Both the position numbers and the translations under genes were made by a program. From the NCBI RefSeq assembly GCF_024758505.1, contig NZ_CP077970.1, positions 6,696,001 to 6,760,000 on the forward strand: a stretch of DNA of 64,000 bases, written 5' to 3'. Each line of letters opens with the position of its first letter. Position 1 is the first letter of the stretch. Below, in pieces: positions 52,126 to 59,985 of this stretch. This stretch comes from Bradyrhizobium arachidis (GTDB lineage Bacteria > Pseudomonadota > Alphaproteobacteria > Rhizobiales > Xanthobacteraceae). The notes under the pieces were generated by a model. The model did no database searches. It was not told where the DNA came from and saw only the letters and a list, made by a program, of their open reading frames with translations.

Positions 52126-52611
52126 TCAGCCGCGCCGCGCCGCTTCGATCACGGCGACGTCGATCTTCTTCATGTTCATCATCGCAGCGAATGCGCGCTT
52201 GGCCTCAGCGCCGCCGGCCGCGACGGCTTCGGTCAGCACGCGCGGCGTGATCTGCCAGGACACGCCCCATTTGTCCTTGCACCAGCCGCATGCGCTTTCC
52301 TGGCCCCCATTGCCGACGATGGCGTTCCAGTAGCGGTCGGTCTCTTCCTGGTCGTCGGTGGCGATCTGGAACGAGAAGGCTTCGTTGTGCTTGAACAGGG
52401 GGCCGCCGTTGAGGCCGACACAGGCTACACCGGCAACCGTGAATTCGACGACGAGCACATCCCCTTCCTTGCCGGACGGATAGTCGCCGGGCGCGCGGTG
52501 GACTGCAGTCACCTTGCTGTCGGGAAACGTCGCGGCGTAGAAGCGGGCCGCAGCCTCGGCGTCCTTGTCGTACCAGACGCAGATCGTGTTCTTCGGTGTA
52601 GTCCCGGCCAT
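52126..52611 (-). CDS. VOC-family protein (PhnB/3-demethylubiquinone methyltransferase-like fold)
   Basis: 161 residues. The family pattern is obvious: NTICVWYDKDAEAAARFYAA near the start, GLNGGPLFKHNEAFSFQIAT in the middle, and a C-terminal GWCKDKWGVSWQITPRVLTE. The fold is a glyoxalase-type dimer module; despite the family name, no methyltransferase activity is implied. GAAAGGA precedes ATG 52611. Convergent with the secreted protein gene, single gene. Confidence 0.88.
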   Translation of the reverse strand: MAGTTPKNTICVWYDKDAEAAARFYAATFPDSKVTAVHRAPGDYPSGKEGDVLVVEFTVAGVACVGLNGGPLFKHNEAFSFQIATDDQEETDRYWNAIVGNGGQESACGWCKDKWGVSWQITPRVLTEAVAAGGAEAKRAFAAMMNMKKIDVAVIEAARRG

Positions 52612-52741
52612 CGACAGGTCCTTTCAGCTCGTTGCTAGTTGAACTCTCCTGGAGCAAAGGACGGGCGAACGGCGCGCGTTCCGACATCACCGACAAATTA
52701 TTTTGAACCCCGCCACTCGCAGGATGGGCCGGGCTCCCGCC

Positions 52742-53725
52742 TCATTCCGCCTTGATGTTGGCGGCCGCCACGACGGCGGCGAGTTCCCGGGTCTCCTTCT
52801 CGATCCTGGCCGCGTAGTCGGCCGCACCGAGCACGGATACGACGCCCTGCGTCTCCAGCCGTTCCTTCAGCGCCGGATCGGTCGCAACCGCCACGATCTC
52901 CCGATGCAGCGTCTCGGCGATCGGCGCGGGGGTGGCCTTCGGCAACAGGAAGCCGACCCAGAACGAGATGTCGAAACCGGGATAGCCGGCCTCCGCGACC
53001 GTCGGCACATCGGGCAGCGACGGCAGTCGCGCTGCCGAGGACACCGCAAGCGCCCGCAGCTTGCCGGCCTTCACCAGCGGCACCGCCGACAGCGGATCGA
53101 ACACCGCCAAGGTCTCCTGCGCGAGGATGCCGACTTCGGCGGCGGAGCCGCCGCGATAGGGCACGTGGATCATCTTGATGCCGGCCTTCTGGCTGAGGAG
53201 CTCCATGGCGAGATGCGCGAGGTTGCCGTTGCCGCCGGAACCATAGGCGAGCTCGCCAGGCGCGGCCTTCGCCGCGGCGACGAGATCGGCCACCGTTTTG
53301 ATGTTGGCGGTCTTTGGATTCTCCGGATTGACCACCAGCACCAGCGGCGCCGACACCACCGTGGTGAGCGGCGCGAAATCACGCTGCACGTCGTAGCGCG
53401 CATCCTTGAACAGCGTCGGATTGAGCGTGATCGCAGAGGAGTTACTGGCAAGGATGGTATGGCCGTCGGGCTCGGCGCGCGCAGCCGCTTCGGCCGCGAT
53501 CATGCCGTTGGCGCCGGCGCGGTTCTCGACCACGAAGGGCTGGCCGAGTTTGGCCTGGAGGCGGTCCGCAACGATGCGCGCCACGACGTCGACCGGGCCG
53601 CCGGCGCTGAACCCCACGAGGATCTTGACCGGATGGTTCGGATATTTTTGCGCGACGGCAAAGGACGGCAGCAGCGCGAGGGACAATCCCACGGTCACGG
53701 AGAGTGAGCGAACCATTCTTTGCAT
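52742..53725 (-). CDS. tripartite tricarboxylate transporter (Bug/TctC) substrate-binding protein
   Basis: About 327 residues with a Sec signal peptide (VRSLSVTVGLSLALLPSFAV, then AQKYPNHPVKI). Bug features: ILVGFSAGGPVDVVARIVAD, QPFVVENRAGANGMIAAEAA, YGSGGNGNLAHLAMELL and HVPYRGGSAAEVGIL. These proteins bind small carboxylates. The membrane subunits TctA/B are not in the window. ATG 53725 (GGAG eight bases upstream) or the ATG at 53737 could start translation; the frame runs further to 53893 without support. Divergent from the enolase-superfamily gene. Confidence 0.92.
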   Translation of the reverse strand: MQRMVRSLSVTVGLSLALLPSFAVAQKYPNHPVKILVGFSAGGPVDVVARIVADRLQAKLGQPFVVENRAGANGMIAAEAAARAEPDGHTILASNSSAITLNPTLFKDARYDVQRDFAPLTTVVSAPLVLVVNPENPKTANIKTVADLVAAAKAAPGELAYGSGGNGNLAHLAMELLSQKAGIKMIHVPYRGGSAAEVGILAQETLAVFDPLSAVPLVKAGKLRALAVSSAARLPSLPDVPTVAEAGYPGFDISFWVGFLLPKATPAPIAETLHREIVAVATDPALKERLETQGVVSVLGAADYAARIEKETRELAAVVAAANIKAE

Positions 53726-53776
53726 GTCGTGCTCCATCCCTGAGAGATCGCTCGTCATCTGCGTGACGATGCGAGG

Positions 53777-53796
53777 GTTCGAAATCAATATCGAAC
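53777..53796. promoter_or_regulatory. operator-like dyad between Bug and enolase-superfamily genes
   Basis: GTTCGA-N8-TCGAAC is a perfect dyad in the divergent 191-base gap, placed to serve both promoters. No regulator gene adjoins; LacI/GntR-type proteins bind such sites. The regulator is unknown. Confidence 0.45.
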
Positions 53797-53916
53797 GCGA
53801 CGGATTACGCAATCGCGTTTCCATGCGCGTATCGTCACGCCAATTCCGCCACACGGCACGTTGCCCTGCTCGCGCGTTCGGCCTAACCTGCAAAGAAAAG
53901 ACGGGATGGAAACAAC

Positions 53917-55005
53917 ATGGCGCGCATCAAGACGACCGAGACCGGACTCTACCGGATCCCCCTCCCCGTCACGCTCTCCGACAGCACGCATGGCGAGATC
54001 AAGGCGTTTGAGCTCATCACCTGCCGCGTGCGCGATGCCGACGGCGCGGAAGGCGTGGGCTACACGTACACGGTCGGCCGCAATGGCGGCGCGATCGCCG
54101 ATATCTTGACGCGCGAGATCCCGGAACTGGTCGAGGGCCGCGAGGCCGACGACAGCGAAGCGATCTGGCATCACATCTGGTGGGCTCTGCATTATGGCGG
54201 ACGCGGCGGGGCGGCCGTGCTCGCGCTCTCCGCGCTCGACATCGCGTTGTGGGATCTCAAAGCGCGTCGCGCCAATCTGCCGCTGTTCCGCCTGCTTGGC
54301 GGCTTCGATGCCCGCGTGCCCTGCTATGCCGGCGGCATCGACCTCGATCTGTCGATCGAGGCGCTGCTGAAGCAGACCGACGACAATCTCGCAAAGGGTT
54401 TTCGCGCCATCAAGATGAAGGTCGGCCGTCCCGACCTCGCCGCCGACGTCGCGCGCGTCGCGGCGATGCGCAAACATCTCGGCGAGGGTTTTGCGCTGAT
54501 GGCGGACGCCAACATGAAATGGACGGTGGAGGAAGCGATCCGCGCCGCCCGCGCGCTCCAGCCGTTCGATCTCACCTGGCTGGAAGAACCGATCATTCCC
54601 GACGACGTCGCCGGCCACGCTCGCATTATGTCCGCCGGCGGCGTGCCGATCGCGGCGGGCGAGAATTTGCGCTCGATCTGGGAGTTCAAGAACTACATCA
54701 CGGCGGGTGCGGTGTCCTATCCCGAGCCCGACGTCACCAATTGCGGCGGCGTCACCGCCTTCATGAAGATCGCGCGGCTTGCGGAAGCCTTCAACCTGCC
54801 GGTGACGAGCCATGGCGCGCACGACATCACCGTGCACCTGCTCGCCGCCTGCCCAAACCGCTCCTACCTCGAGGCCCACGGCTTTGGGCTCGACCGCTAT
54901 ATCGAGCATCCGCTGGTGCTCGACGAGGGGCTCGCCCTGGCGCCGCCGCGGCCCGGCCACGGCATTAGCTTCGACTGGGAGGGGCTGGCACAGCTCAGCC
55001 CTTAA
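53917..55005 (+). CDS. mandelate racemase/muconate lactonizing enzyme-family protein
   Basis: A 362-residue enolase-superfamily enzyme that abstracts a proton alpha to a carboxylate. The KxK base is in FRAIKMKVGRPD near residue 165. Metal ligands appear as MADANMKWT (Asp), LEEPIIPDD (Glu) and AAGENLRS (Glu), and the second base His in TSHGAHDI. The N-terminal capping domain has GEIKAFELITCRVRDADGAE. It could be a sugar-acid dehydratase or racemase. The divergent carboxylate-binding protein fits an acid substrate. Confidence 0.9.
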   Translation: MARIKTTETGLYRIPLPVTLSDSTHGEIKAFELITCRVRDADGAEGVGYTYTVGRNGGAIADILTREIPELVEGREADDSEAIWHHIWWALHYGGRGGAAVLALSALDIALWDLKARRANLPLFRLLGGFDARVPCYAGGIDLDLSIEALLKQTDDNLAKGFRAIKMKVGRPDLAADVARVAAMRKHLGEGFALMADANMKWTVEEAIRAARALQPFDLTWLEEPIIPDDVAGHARIMSAGGVPIAAGENLRSIWEFKNYITAGAVSYPEPDVTNCGGVTAFMKIARLAEAFNLPVTSHGAHDITVHLLAACPNRSYLEAHGFGLDRYIEHPLVLDEGLALAPPRPGHGISFDWEGLAQLSP

Positions 55006-55109
55006 GCGAAGCGTCTTGCTGCACGCGAGCTATTCCCGCGTGCCGGGTGACGGCTGCGGAAATTCCGCTAGTGTGGCACCAGCCGGCATCTTCCCGAGAG
55101 ACGCGAACC

Positions 55110-56258
55110 GTGACACCAGACCTGCACCAAAAGCTGACCGCGTGGCGCCAGCATCTGCATGCCCACCCCGAACTGTCCCTGCAGGAAAAGGCGACATCCG
55201 CGTTTGTGCAGGCGCGATTGACCGAACTCGGCATTCCCTTCACGGCCAACGTCGGCGGCCATGGCATCGTGGCGACGCTGTCGCGCGGGACTGCGCAAGG
55301 CCGCGTCGGCCTGCGCGCCGACATGGATGCCTTGCCAATCACTGAGGAGACCGGGCTCGCCTACGCCTCGCGCAATCCCGGCATCATGCATGCCTGCGGG
55401 CATGATGGGCACACGGCCTCGCTGCTCGGCGCTGCCGCACTGCTGGCCGCCGACACGAGCTGGAGCGGCACCGTCGATCTCGTCTTCCAGCCGGCCGAGG
55501 AAGGTCTTGGCGGCGCGAAGGCGATGGTCGCCGACGGCCTGTTCGAGCGGTTTCCGATGACGCAGATCTTTGGCTTCCACAACTGGCCCGGACTCGAGGC
55601 CGGCGCGATCGCGGTGCATGACGGCGTCGTCATGGCGGCCGGCGGGCGGGTGACGCTGACGATCGACGGACATCCCGGCCACGCCGGCATGCCGCATCTG
55701 ACGCGCGATCCCGTGGTCGCGGCCGGACATCTCATCGTCGCGCTGCAATCGATCGTCTCGCGCAGCGTCGACCCGCTCGATACCGCCGTGCTGTCGCTGT
55801 GCACGATCGAGGGCGGCACCGTGCCGAACCAGATCGCCTCCCGCGTGACGATCCGCGGCACGCTGCGCAACCACCGCGGTCCGGTCAGGGACACGCTGAC
55901 CGAAGGCATCGAGCGGATCTGCGCGGGGGTCGCAACCAGTTTTGGCGTCAGCATCTCATCCGAAGTCACTCCCGGCGTCGGGGTTCTCGCCAACACGCCG
56001 CGCGAAGCGGGCCTCGCGCGGATGGCCGCGGAAAAGGTCGAGGCACCGCTGCGCCGCGACCTCGCGCCCAGCATGGCCGGCGAGGATTTCGCCTTCTACC
56101 TGCAGCATCGTCCCGGCGCCTTCGTCTGGATCGGCAATGGCGAATTGCGTGAAGGCGCCGAGCTGCACGGCCCGCGCTACGACTTCAACGACGCGATCCT
56201 GCCCACTGCCTCCACCTGGATGGCGGAAGTCGCCAAGACCGCGCTGACGGCGAATTAG
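55110..56258 (+). CDS. M20-family amidohydrolase (hippurate hydrolase-like)
   Basis: About 382 residues. Metal and catalytic motifs: RADMDALPITEETG, HACGHDGHTASLLG, FQPAEEGLGGAKAM, HPGHAGMPHLTRDP and AGEDFAFYLQ. The family removes acyl groups from N-acyl amino acids. GTG 55110 is chosen because it begins the usual LHQKLTAWRQHLHAHPELS; the frame is open from 55047 with no better site. It follows the enolase-superfamily gene after about 105 bases and may act in the same pathway. Confidence 0.9.
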   Translation: MTPDLHQKLTAWRQHLHAHPELSLQEKATSAFVQARLTELGIPFTANVGGHGIVATLSRGTAQGRVGLRADMDALPITEETGLAYASRNPGIMHACGHDGHTASLLGAAALLAADTSWSGTVDLVFQPAEEGLGGAKAMVADGLFERFPMTQIFGFHNWPGLEAGAIAVHDGVVMAAGGRVTLTIDGHPGHAGMPHLTRDPVVAAGHLIVALQSIVSRSVDPLDTAVLSLCTIEGGTVPNQIASRVTIRGTLRNHRGPVRDTLTEGIERICAGVATSFGVSISSEVTPGVGVLANTPREAGLARMAAEKVEAPLRRDLAPSMAGEDFAFYLQHRPGAFVWIGNGELREGAELHGPRYDFNDAILPTASTWMAEVAKTALTAN

Positions 56259-56458
56259 CGATCGGGCGTGCGATCAAGGGCGTGTACTCATTAAGACCTC
56301 AGTTCGGCGGCACCGAGCCCGCTAAGGGCCGATGGCCGATGCTGATTCCCCTCCCTCGTTGTGAGCCGCGCTTCCCAGCCGAAAGCAAGCAACCGTGATC
56401 GGCGCGTGCGTGATCCGCGTTTGGGTCCATGCTTTGCTGCAAGCGGGTACGCTTGCAG

Positions 56459-56971
56459 TTATCGTCCCGGCAGCGCCGTGAGCTCTCGGAGCGGCTTGAT
56501 GTGCCAGAACGGATATGCCGCCAATTCTTTCGAATGCTGCCCGAACATATCAACCCGTCTGCTTGTAAACTCCGTAATGACGCCGAAAAATTCAGCTGGT
56601 GACCTGATCGTCGCAAGTCTCAGGCCGAATTCAAAAGCAAATTGCACGTTGGCCCGGGCTATCTCTAGAAGCTTCGCTTGATACGCCTGCATGTTTGCCG
56701 TCGCTAAAGCAAAGCCTTTCGTTGGATCGCTATCCGTCATTCTCTGACTGGGGTCATCTGGCAAGGCATCCACCCGAGGCTCAATGATGGGAACCTCGTG
56801 TTTAGGATCATCATGAAGCTTAAGAGGCGGTTCAATCGAGACTGCCGCAACAGAGCGAAGAAGATCCTTTTTCGGGCTTCTAACAATGGCCGGCTTGTTC
56901 CGTTGGGCCCGCGCGGCCATTTTCGGATTGCGGGCGCGCTTTGGGGCTGTTGCCGGTTTGCGTTTGCTCAT
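56459..56971 (-). CDS. phasin-family protein
   Basis: 170 residues. The N-terminal third is basic and disordered (SKRKPATAPKRARNPKMAAR). The phasin domain occupies about residues 100-165 (MQAYQAKLLEIARANVQFAF, then FFGVITEFTSRRVDMFGQHS). Phasins coat polyhydroxybutyrate granules; a basic N-terminal tail could tether granules to DNA, as PhaM/PhaF-type proteins do (inference). ATG 56971 has GGAG seven bases upstream; the frame extends to 57091. It lies downstream of the PHB depolymerase-like gene. Confidence 0.85.
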   Translation of the reverse strand: MSKRKPATAPKRARNPKMAARAQRNKPAIVRSPKKDLLRSVAAVSIEPPLKLHDDPKHEVPIIEPRVDALPDDPSQRMTDSDPTKGFALATANMQAYQAKLLEIARANVQFAFEFGLRLATIRSPAEFFGVITEFTSRRVDMFGQHSKELAAYPFWHIKPLRELTALPGR

Positions 56972-57466
56972 CTGACGCTCCAAGATAATGCGGGTGCGAC
57001 CACAACGATCTTTTCTGAAAGGACAACAGGCCTTGTGATGTGGCGTTCCAAACCCGCGCGTTGTTGCCGCATGAACTGAGATCAATCGCACGTTCTGCGA
57101 TGTCGACGATGATGTTAGGTAGCAACTCCAACCAACAAACGTCTAGCTGGCGATCTTCCAGACCTATGCTCAACGGCGTCAGTCTGAGAACAATCAGCCT
57201 TCCGTTCGTTGTGTTCGCCAAAGACCGCTTCAAGTTGCGGCGACTACGCAAGCGTTCATTTCGAGCTTCGAGGATGGGCGCTCAAAGGTATTAGATCTCT
57301 CGCAAAAATCTGCGGCTCCTTTCGAGTTGAAAGCCTGAAAGGTGACTTCATCCTGCACGCACATGGCGCGCGCCGCGCTGGCAGTAGAGGCCGGCTTCGG
57401 CGACGCCAAGCTGCCGGAAGCTCGGCGACGTGCTCGAGGACAATTTGAGCGCCCTGTGAAGCCAGA
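56972..57466. other. 495-base intergenic region
   Basis: Several overlapping open frames on both strands (for example 56880-57251 minus) have no recognisable product and poor codon use for this genome. No hairpin, repeat or promoter stands out. It may be degraded DNA from a lost gene between the esterase and phasin genes. Confidence 0.5.
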
Positions 57467-58657
57467 CTACCCACCGAGCGAATGCTCGAGGAAGAAGCGC
57501 AGCATTTCCCTCGTCGCATCCGGCCCTTGCGGATCAGTGTAGGACCCGGCGGGGCTGCCGCCTGACCACGCGTGTCCGGCGCCATCGATGTTCCAGTGTT
57601 CGGAGATCGCCCGACCGGCCCCGTCGATCAGGACGGTGCGAGTATAGGCATGGCCGTGGGGTACGCGTCCGCGAAGTACCTTCGTCGTCGGCCTCGTTGC
57701 CCTGGCGGACTGCTCGATAATCTGATCGCCATTCTTTGGATGCACCGTAGCGTCGCGATCACCATGGAAAACGATGGTCGGCACAGAAGTTTTGCCATCC
57801 GCAATTGCCTTGGAGCCGCCTCCCTGCCGCATGGCGACGAACGCGGAGGGAAGATCGCTCGCGGCCCCGCACGCGAGGCCTGAATGAATACCGACGGCCG
57901 CGTACAGGTCGCTATACGTCGCGCCCATGATGGCGGCAGCGGCCCCGCCGGCCGACAGACCCGCGACGTATACGCGCTTCGGATCGATCGCATGGTCGCG
58001 CATAATCTGGCGGGTAATGCCGGCGATCATCGAGGGCTCGCCCCCGCCGCGGCGCTGGTCGCCGGTGCGAAACCAGTTCCAGCACTTCGACTGGTTGGCT
58101 CCGCTCGGCTGCTCAGGATAGACCACGAAGCAATTCTGCTCTTCCGCCAGGAAGTTCATCCGGGTGCCGGCCGCGAAATCGTCCGGCGACTGGGTGCAGC
58201 CATGCAGCATGACGATCAGGGGAAGCCGTTGTCCCTGACAGCGGCTTGGGATGAACAGCTTGTAGGTCCGGCTTCCCGCGGCGTTACTGAAGGTACCGGC
58301 GACAAACCGTGTGCCCTCGGGCACGATGTCCGATGGGGACAGAGGAGCGCGCGTGATCGGACTTCGCAGGCCGAGCCCGGAAGAATTCCGCAGGCCGTCG
58401 AGCGGTAAGGAGCGTCTGCGTCCCTGAGCAGAGCGGGCCGGCGAGATCTGCGGAGCTTCCCGCTCGTCGACGACGTCTGCCGTGGCGTCGATGGTAGGCG
58501 GATCGAGCCGCGGGAGCCGAGCCTGAGCGGCGCTGCGAGACTGCGGTCTTGGAGCACTACCGCCCTGGAGCATGCGCTGCAGGAGCGCGGTGGCCTCGAC
58601 CAGTTGGCCGGCACGCGTGAGGCGGGTTGCTTCGCGGACTATGTCTTGATTCAGCAT
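57467..58657 (-). CDS. PHB depolymerase-family esterase
   Basis: A 396-residue alpha/beta hydrolase. The N-terminal 110 residues are low-complexity (Arg/Pro/Ser) without a signal peptide, so the enzyme may be intracellular. The esterase domain from about residue 120 has the oxyanion region LPLIVMLHGCTQSPDDFAAG, nucleophile GLSAGGAAA, the aspartate in FHGDRDATVHPKNGD and the histidine in IDGAGHAWSGGSPAG. It degrades PHB or short-chain polyesters. It starts three bases after the stop of the ribbon-helix-helix regulator, one operon. Confidence 0.88.
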   Translation of the reverse strand: MLNQDIVREATRLTRAGQLVEATALLQRMLQGGSAPRPQSRSAAQARLPRLDPPTIDATADVVDEREAPQISPARSAQGRRRSLPLDGLRNSSGLGLRSPITRAPLSPSDIVPEGTRFVAGTFSNAAGSRTYKLFIPSRCQGQRLPLIVMLHGCTQSPDDFAAGTRMNFLAEEQNCFVVYPEQPSGANQSKCWNWFRTGDQRRGGGEPSMIAGITRQIMRDHAIDPKRVYVAGLSAGGAAAAIMGATYSDLYAAVGIHSGLACGAASDLPSAFVAMRQGGGSKAIADGKTSVPTIVFHGDRDATVHPKNGDQIIEQSARATRPTTKVLRGRVPHGHAYTRTVLIDGAGRAISEHWNIDGAGHAWSGGSPAGSYTDPQGPDATREMLRFFLEHSLGG

Positions 58658-58660
58658 CGT

Positions 58661-59080
58661 TCACCTCGTTCTGTCGGCGAGAGCGGCCTTGACCGCGGGA
58701 GTGGCGTGAAGGGCCCCCAGCACCGAGACCGACGCGATTGTGGCGCGAGCCAATTCGGGAGTGACGTCCTGGGCGATGGTGGCTAAGCCCAAAACATTGA
58801 TCTGCAGCATCTCGCCGGCGCGCCGCGCCGCTTCGAGATCCTCGCGAGTGTAGTTGCGCAGCCCGAGGTCCAGGTTCTTCCGGGCCGTGGATTGTCTGAC
58901 GACCTCTCCGTGGCGCTCGAGCTGGTTCCGGATTGCTGTCCGGATGAAATCGGTCCGGTTCGAATAGAACCCTTCCTGCACCATGAGATCGACATGACCG
59001 AGGTCGACATAGCCAAGGTTGATCGTGATCTTCTCGGTGTCGGGGGCCTTGGGTCGCAGCTCGCGCACATTATCGGCCAT
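58661..59080 (-). CDS. ribbon-helix-helix (CopG-like) regulator
   Basis: About 139 residues. The ribbon-helix-helix fold is at residues 15-55: EKITINLGYVDLGHVDLMVQ, then SNRTDFIRTAIRNQLERHGE. The C-terminal part is helical (YTREDLEAARRAGEMLQINV) and probably oligomerises. No toxin gene adjoins; instead it heads the operon with the PHB depolymerase-like gene, so it is likely to regulate PHB turnover. ATG 59080 or 59089 is the start; both are next to or inside the palindromic operator. Confidence 0.82.
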   Translation of the reverse strand: MADNVRELRPKAPDTEKITINLGYVDLGHVDLMVQEGFYSNRTDFIRTAIRNQLERHGEVVRQSTARKNLDLGLRNYTREDLEAARRAGEMLQINVLGLATIAQDVTPELARATIASVSVLGALHATPAVKAALADRTR

Positions 59081-59084
59081 AGCT

Positions 59085-59126
59085 AACATCCATTCTTACC
59101 ATCCCCCTGGATGGTCCATGGATGTT
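59085..59126. promoter_or_regulatory. nested palindromic operator of the ribbon-helix-helix regulator
   Basis: The inner dyad ACCATCC-CCCT-GGATGGT (59098-59115) is enclosed by AACATCCAT (59085-59093) and ATGGATGTT (59118-59126). This gives four GGATG/CATCC half-sites in alternate orientation, the usual layout for cooperative ribbon-helix-helix binding. It covers the start of the regulator gene. Confidence 0.6.
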
Positions 59127-59336
59127 ATCTAGATGCTCCCGGGCGCCTGTCAAGGGATGGAAAATCTGCGCGTCACCTGACCACCGGCGCGTGGATATCC
59201 CTTGATAAAATCTAGGTTCGGCATGTCCCGCGAATGAATGTGGGCGCCCAATGGGCCAAACCCCAAAACAAAAGCAAGCCGCCAGGAATAGAGACTGTAA
59301 GGCGGAACAACACTGTGGCCTCGAAATTAAGCCCCC

Positions 59337-59498
59337 ATGGGAGCTGTAAAGGACATCCGCAAGCAGGCTGAGGTGGCCGAAAAGGCAGCCGCACGCACTG
59401 CTGACGCCTTTGTGGCAAATCAGATGAAGACCTTGGCCGAGGCATTCCGGGCCCAGGCCGATACCATGAAGAAGAACAAAAAGAAGAAGAAGAAATGA
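59337..59498 (+). CDS. small Lys-rich hypothetical protein, 53 aa
   Basis: A 54-codon frame from ATG 59337. Residues 1-43 form a predicted amphipathic helix (MGAVKDIRKQAEVAEKAAAR, then TADAFVANQMKTLAEAFRAQ), followed by a tail of mostly lysines. It overlaps the next gene by four bases (ATGA). The natural codon use and coupling support it. A function in nucleic-acid or granule binding is only a guess. Confidence 0.6.
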   Translation: MGAVKDIRKQAEVAEKAAARTADAFVANQMKTLAEAFRAQADTMKKNKKKKKK

Positions 59499-59719
59499 GT
59501 TTCACCGTCAAAGGCATGTGCAAGCACGGCGAGCTGGCGCACCGGAGGAAGACCGCCGAAGCGGCCCTTACGAAGGCCAGGGAGCTTGCCAAGCTAGGCT
59601 GCTACGACGTCCATATCATTACCCCGGAAGGCCGGGACTACGCCTCGTCCGAGTTCGGAGACCTTCCACGATCCCGCGTCGCATGGCGGCCTATTCAGAA
59701 AACCAACACCCACCCGTGA
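59495..59719 (+). CDS. hypothetical protein, 74 aa
   Basis: A 74-residue soluble protein beginning MSFTVKGMCKHGELAHRRKT, with a helix (AEAALTKARELAKLG) and a strand-like end (YDVHIITPEGRDYASSEF). It overlaps the lysine-rich gene, forming a two-gene operon. I do not know its family by name, but such short proteins with a C-x-V-x-I-I-T-P pattern are common in Bradyrhizobium. Confidence 0.65.
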   Translation: MSFTVKGMCKHGELAHRRKTAEAALTKARELAKLGCYDVHIITPEGRDYASSEFGDLPRSRVAWRPIQKTNTHP

Positions 59720-59805
59720 GCCGGGCCTCGGCAATTTCGGGACGACCCCGCTGTTCGCCACCGGGTCGGTCGCCCGTCTCGATGGCTCGCGCGCCGGACT
59801 AAACA

Positions 59806-59905
59806 ATGAAATCGCGGGTAAATGACCGCCGTGTTTTCAATTGCCGGGTCGCGAAACGCTACGACAAACTTGCCGCCAACTAGACGATGCTGGTCGGCTG
59901 CGAGC
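59806..59905 (+). pseudogene. remnant of an IS5-like transposase C-terminus
   Basis: The frame from ATG 59806 reads VFNCRVAKRYDKLAAN and then stops at 59881-59883. The last part matches the conserved C-terminal RVATRYDKLAANYL-type segment of IS5/IS4 transposases. The rest of the transposase is missing, and the following codons continue without the usual helix. A short scar of an old insertion. Confidence 0.55.
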
Positions 59906-59985
59906 GGAACGCGTTGTCCTCCGTCAGCGGGCTAGAGGCGCCAAGTGCGAAGGCCTGGCCGCATGGCTGGCCACGCCCCGCAATC

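Noticed and set aside
53777..53796. T-arm-like gttcga sequence considered as part of a tRNA
   Set aside because: No acceptor stem or anticodon arm can be drawn around it; it is better read as an operator dyad.
56880..57251. 123-codon minus-strand frame upstream of the phasin
   Set aside because: Overlaps the start of the phasin gene in another frame, unrecognisable product and weak codon pattern.
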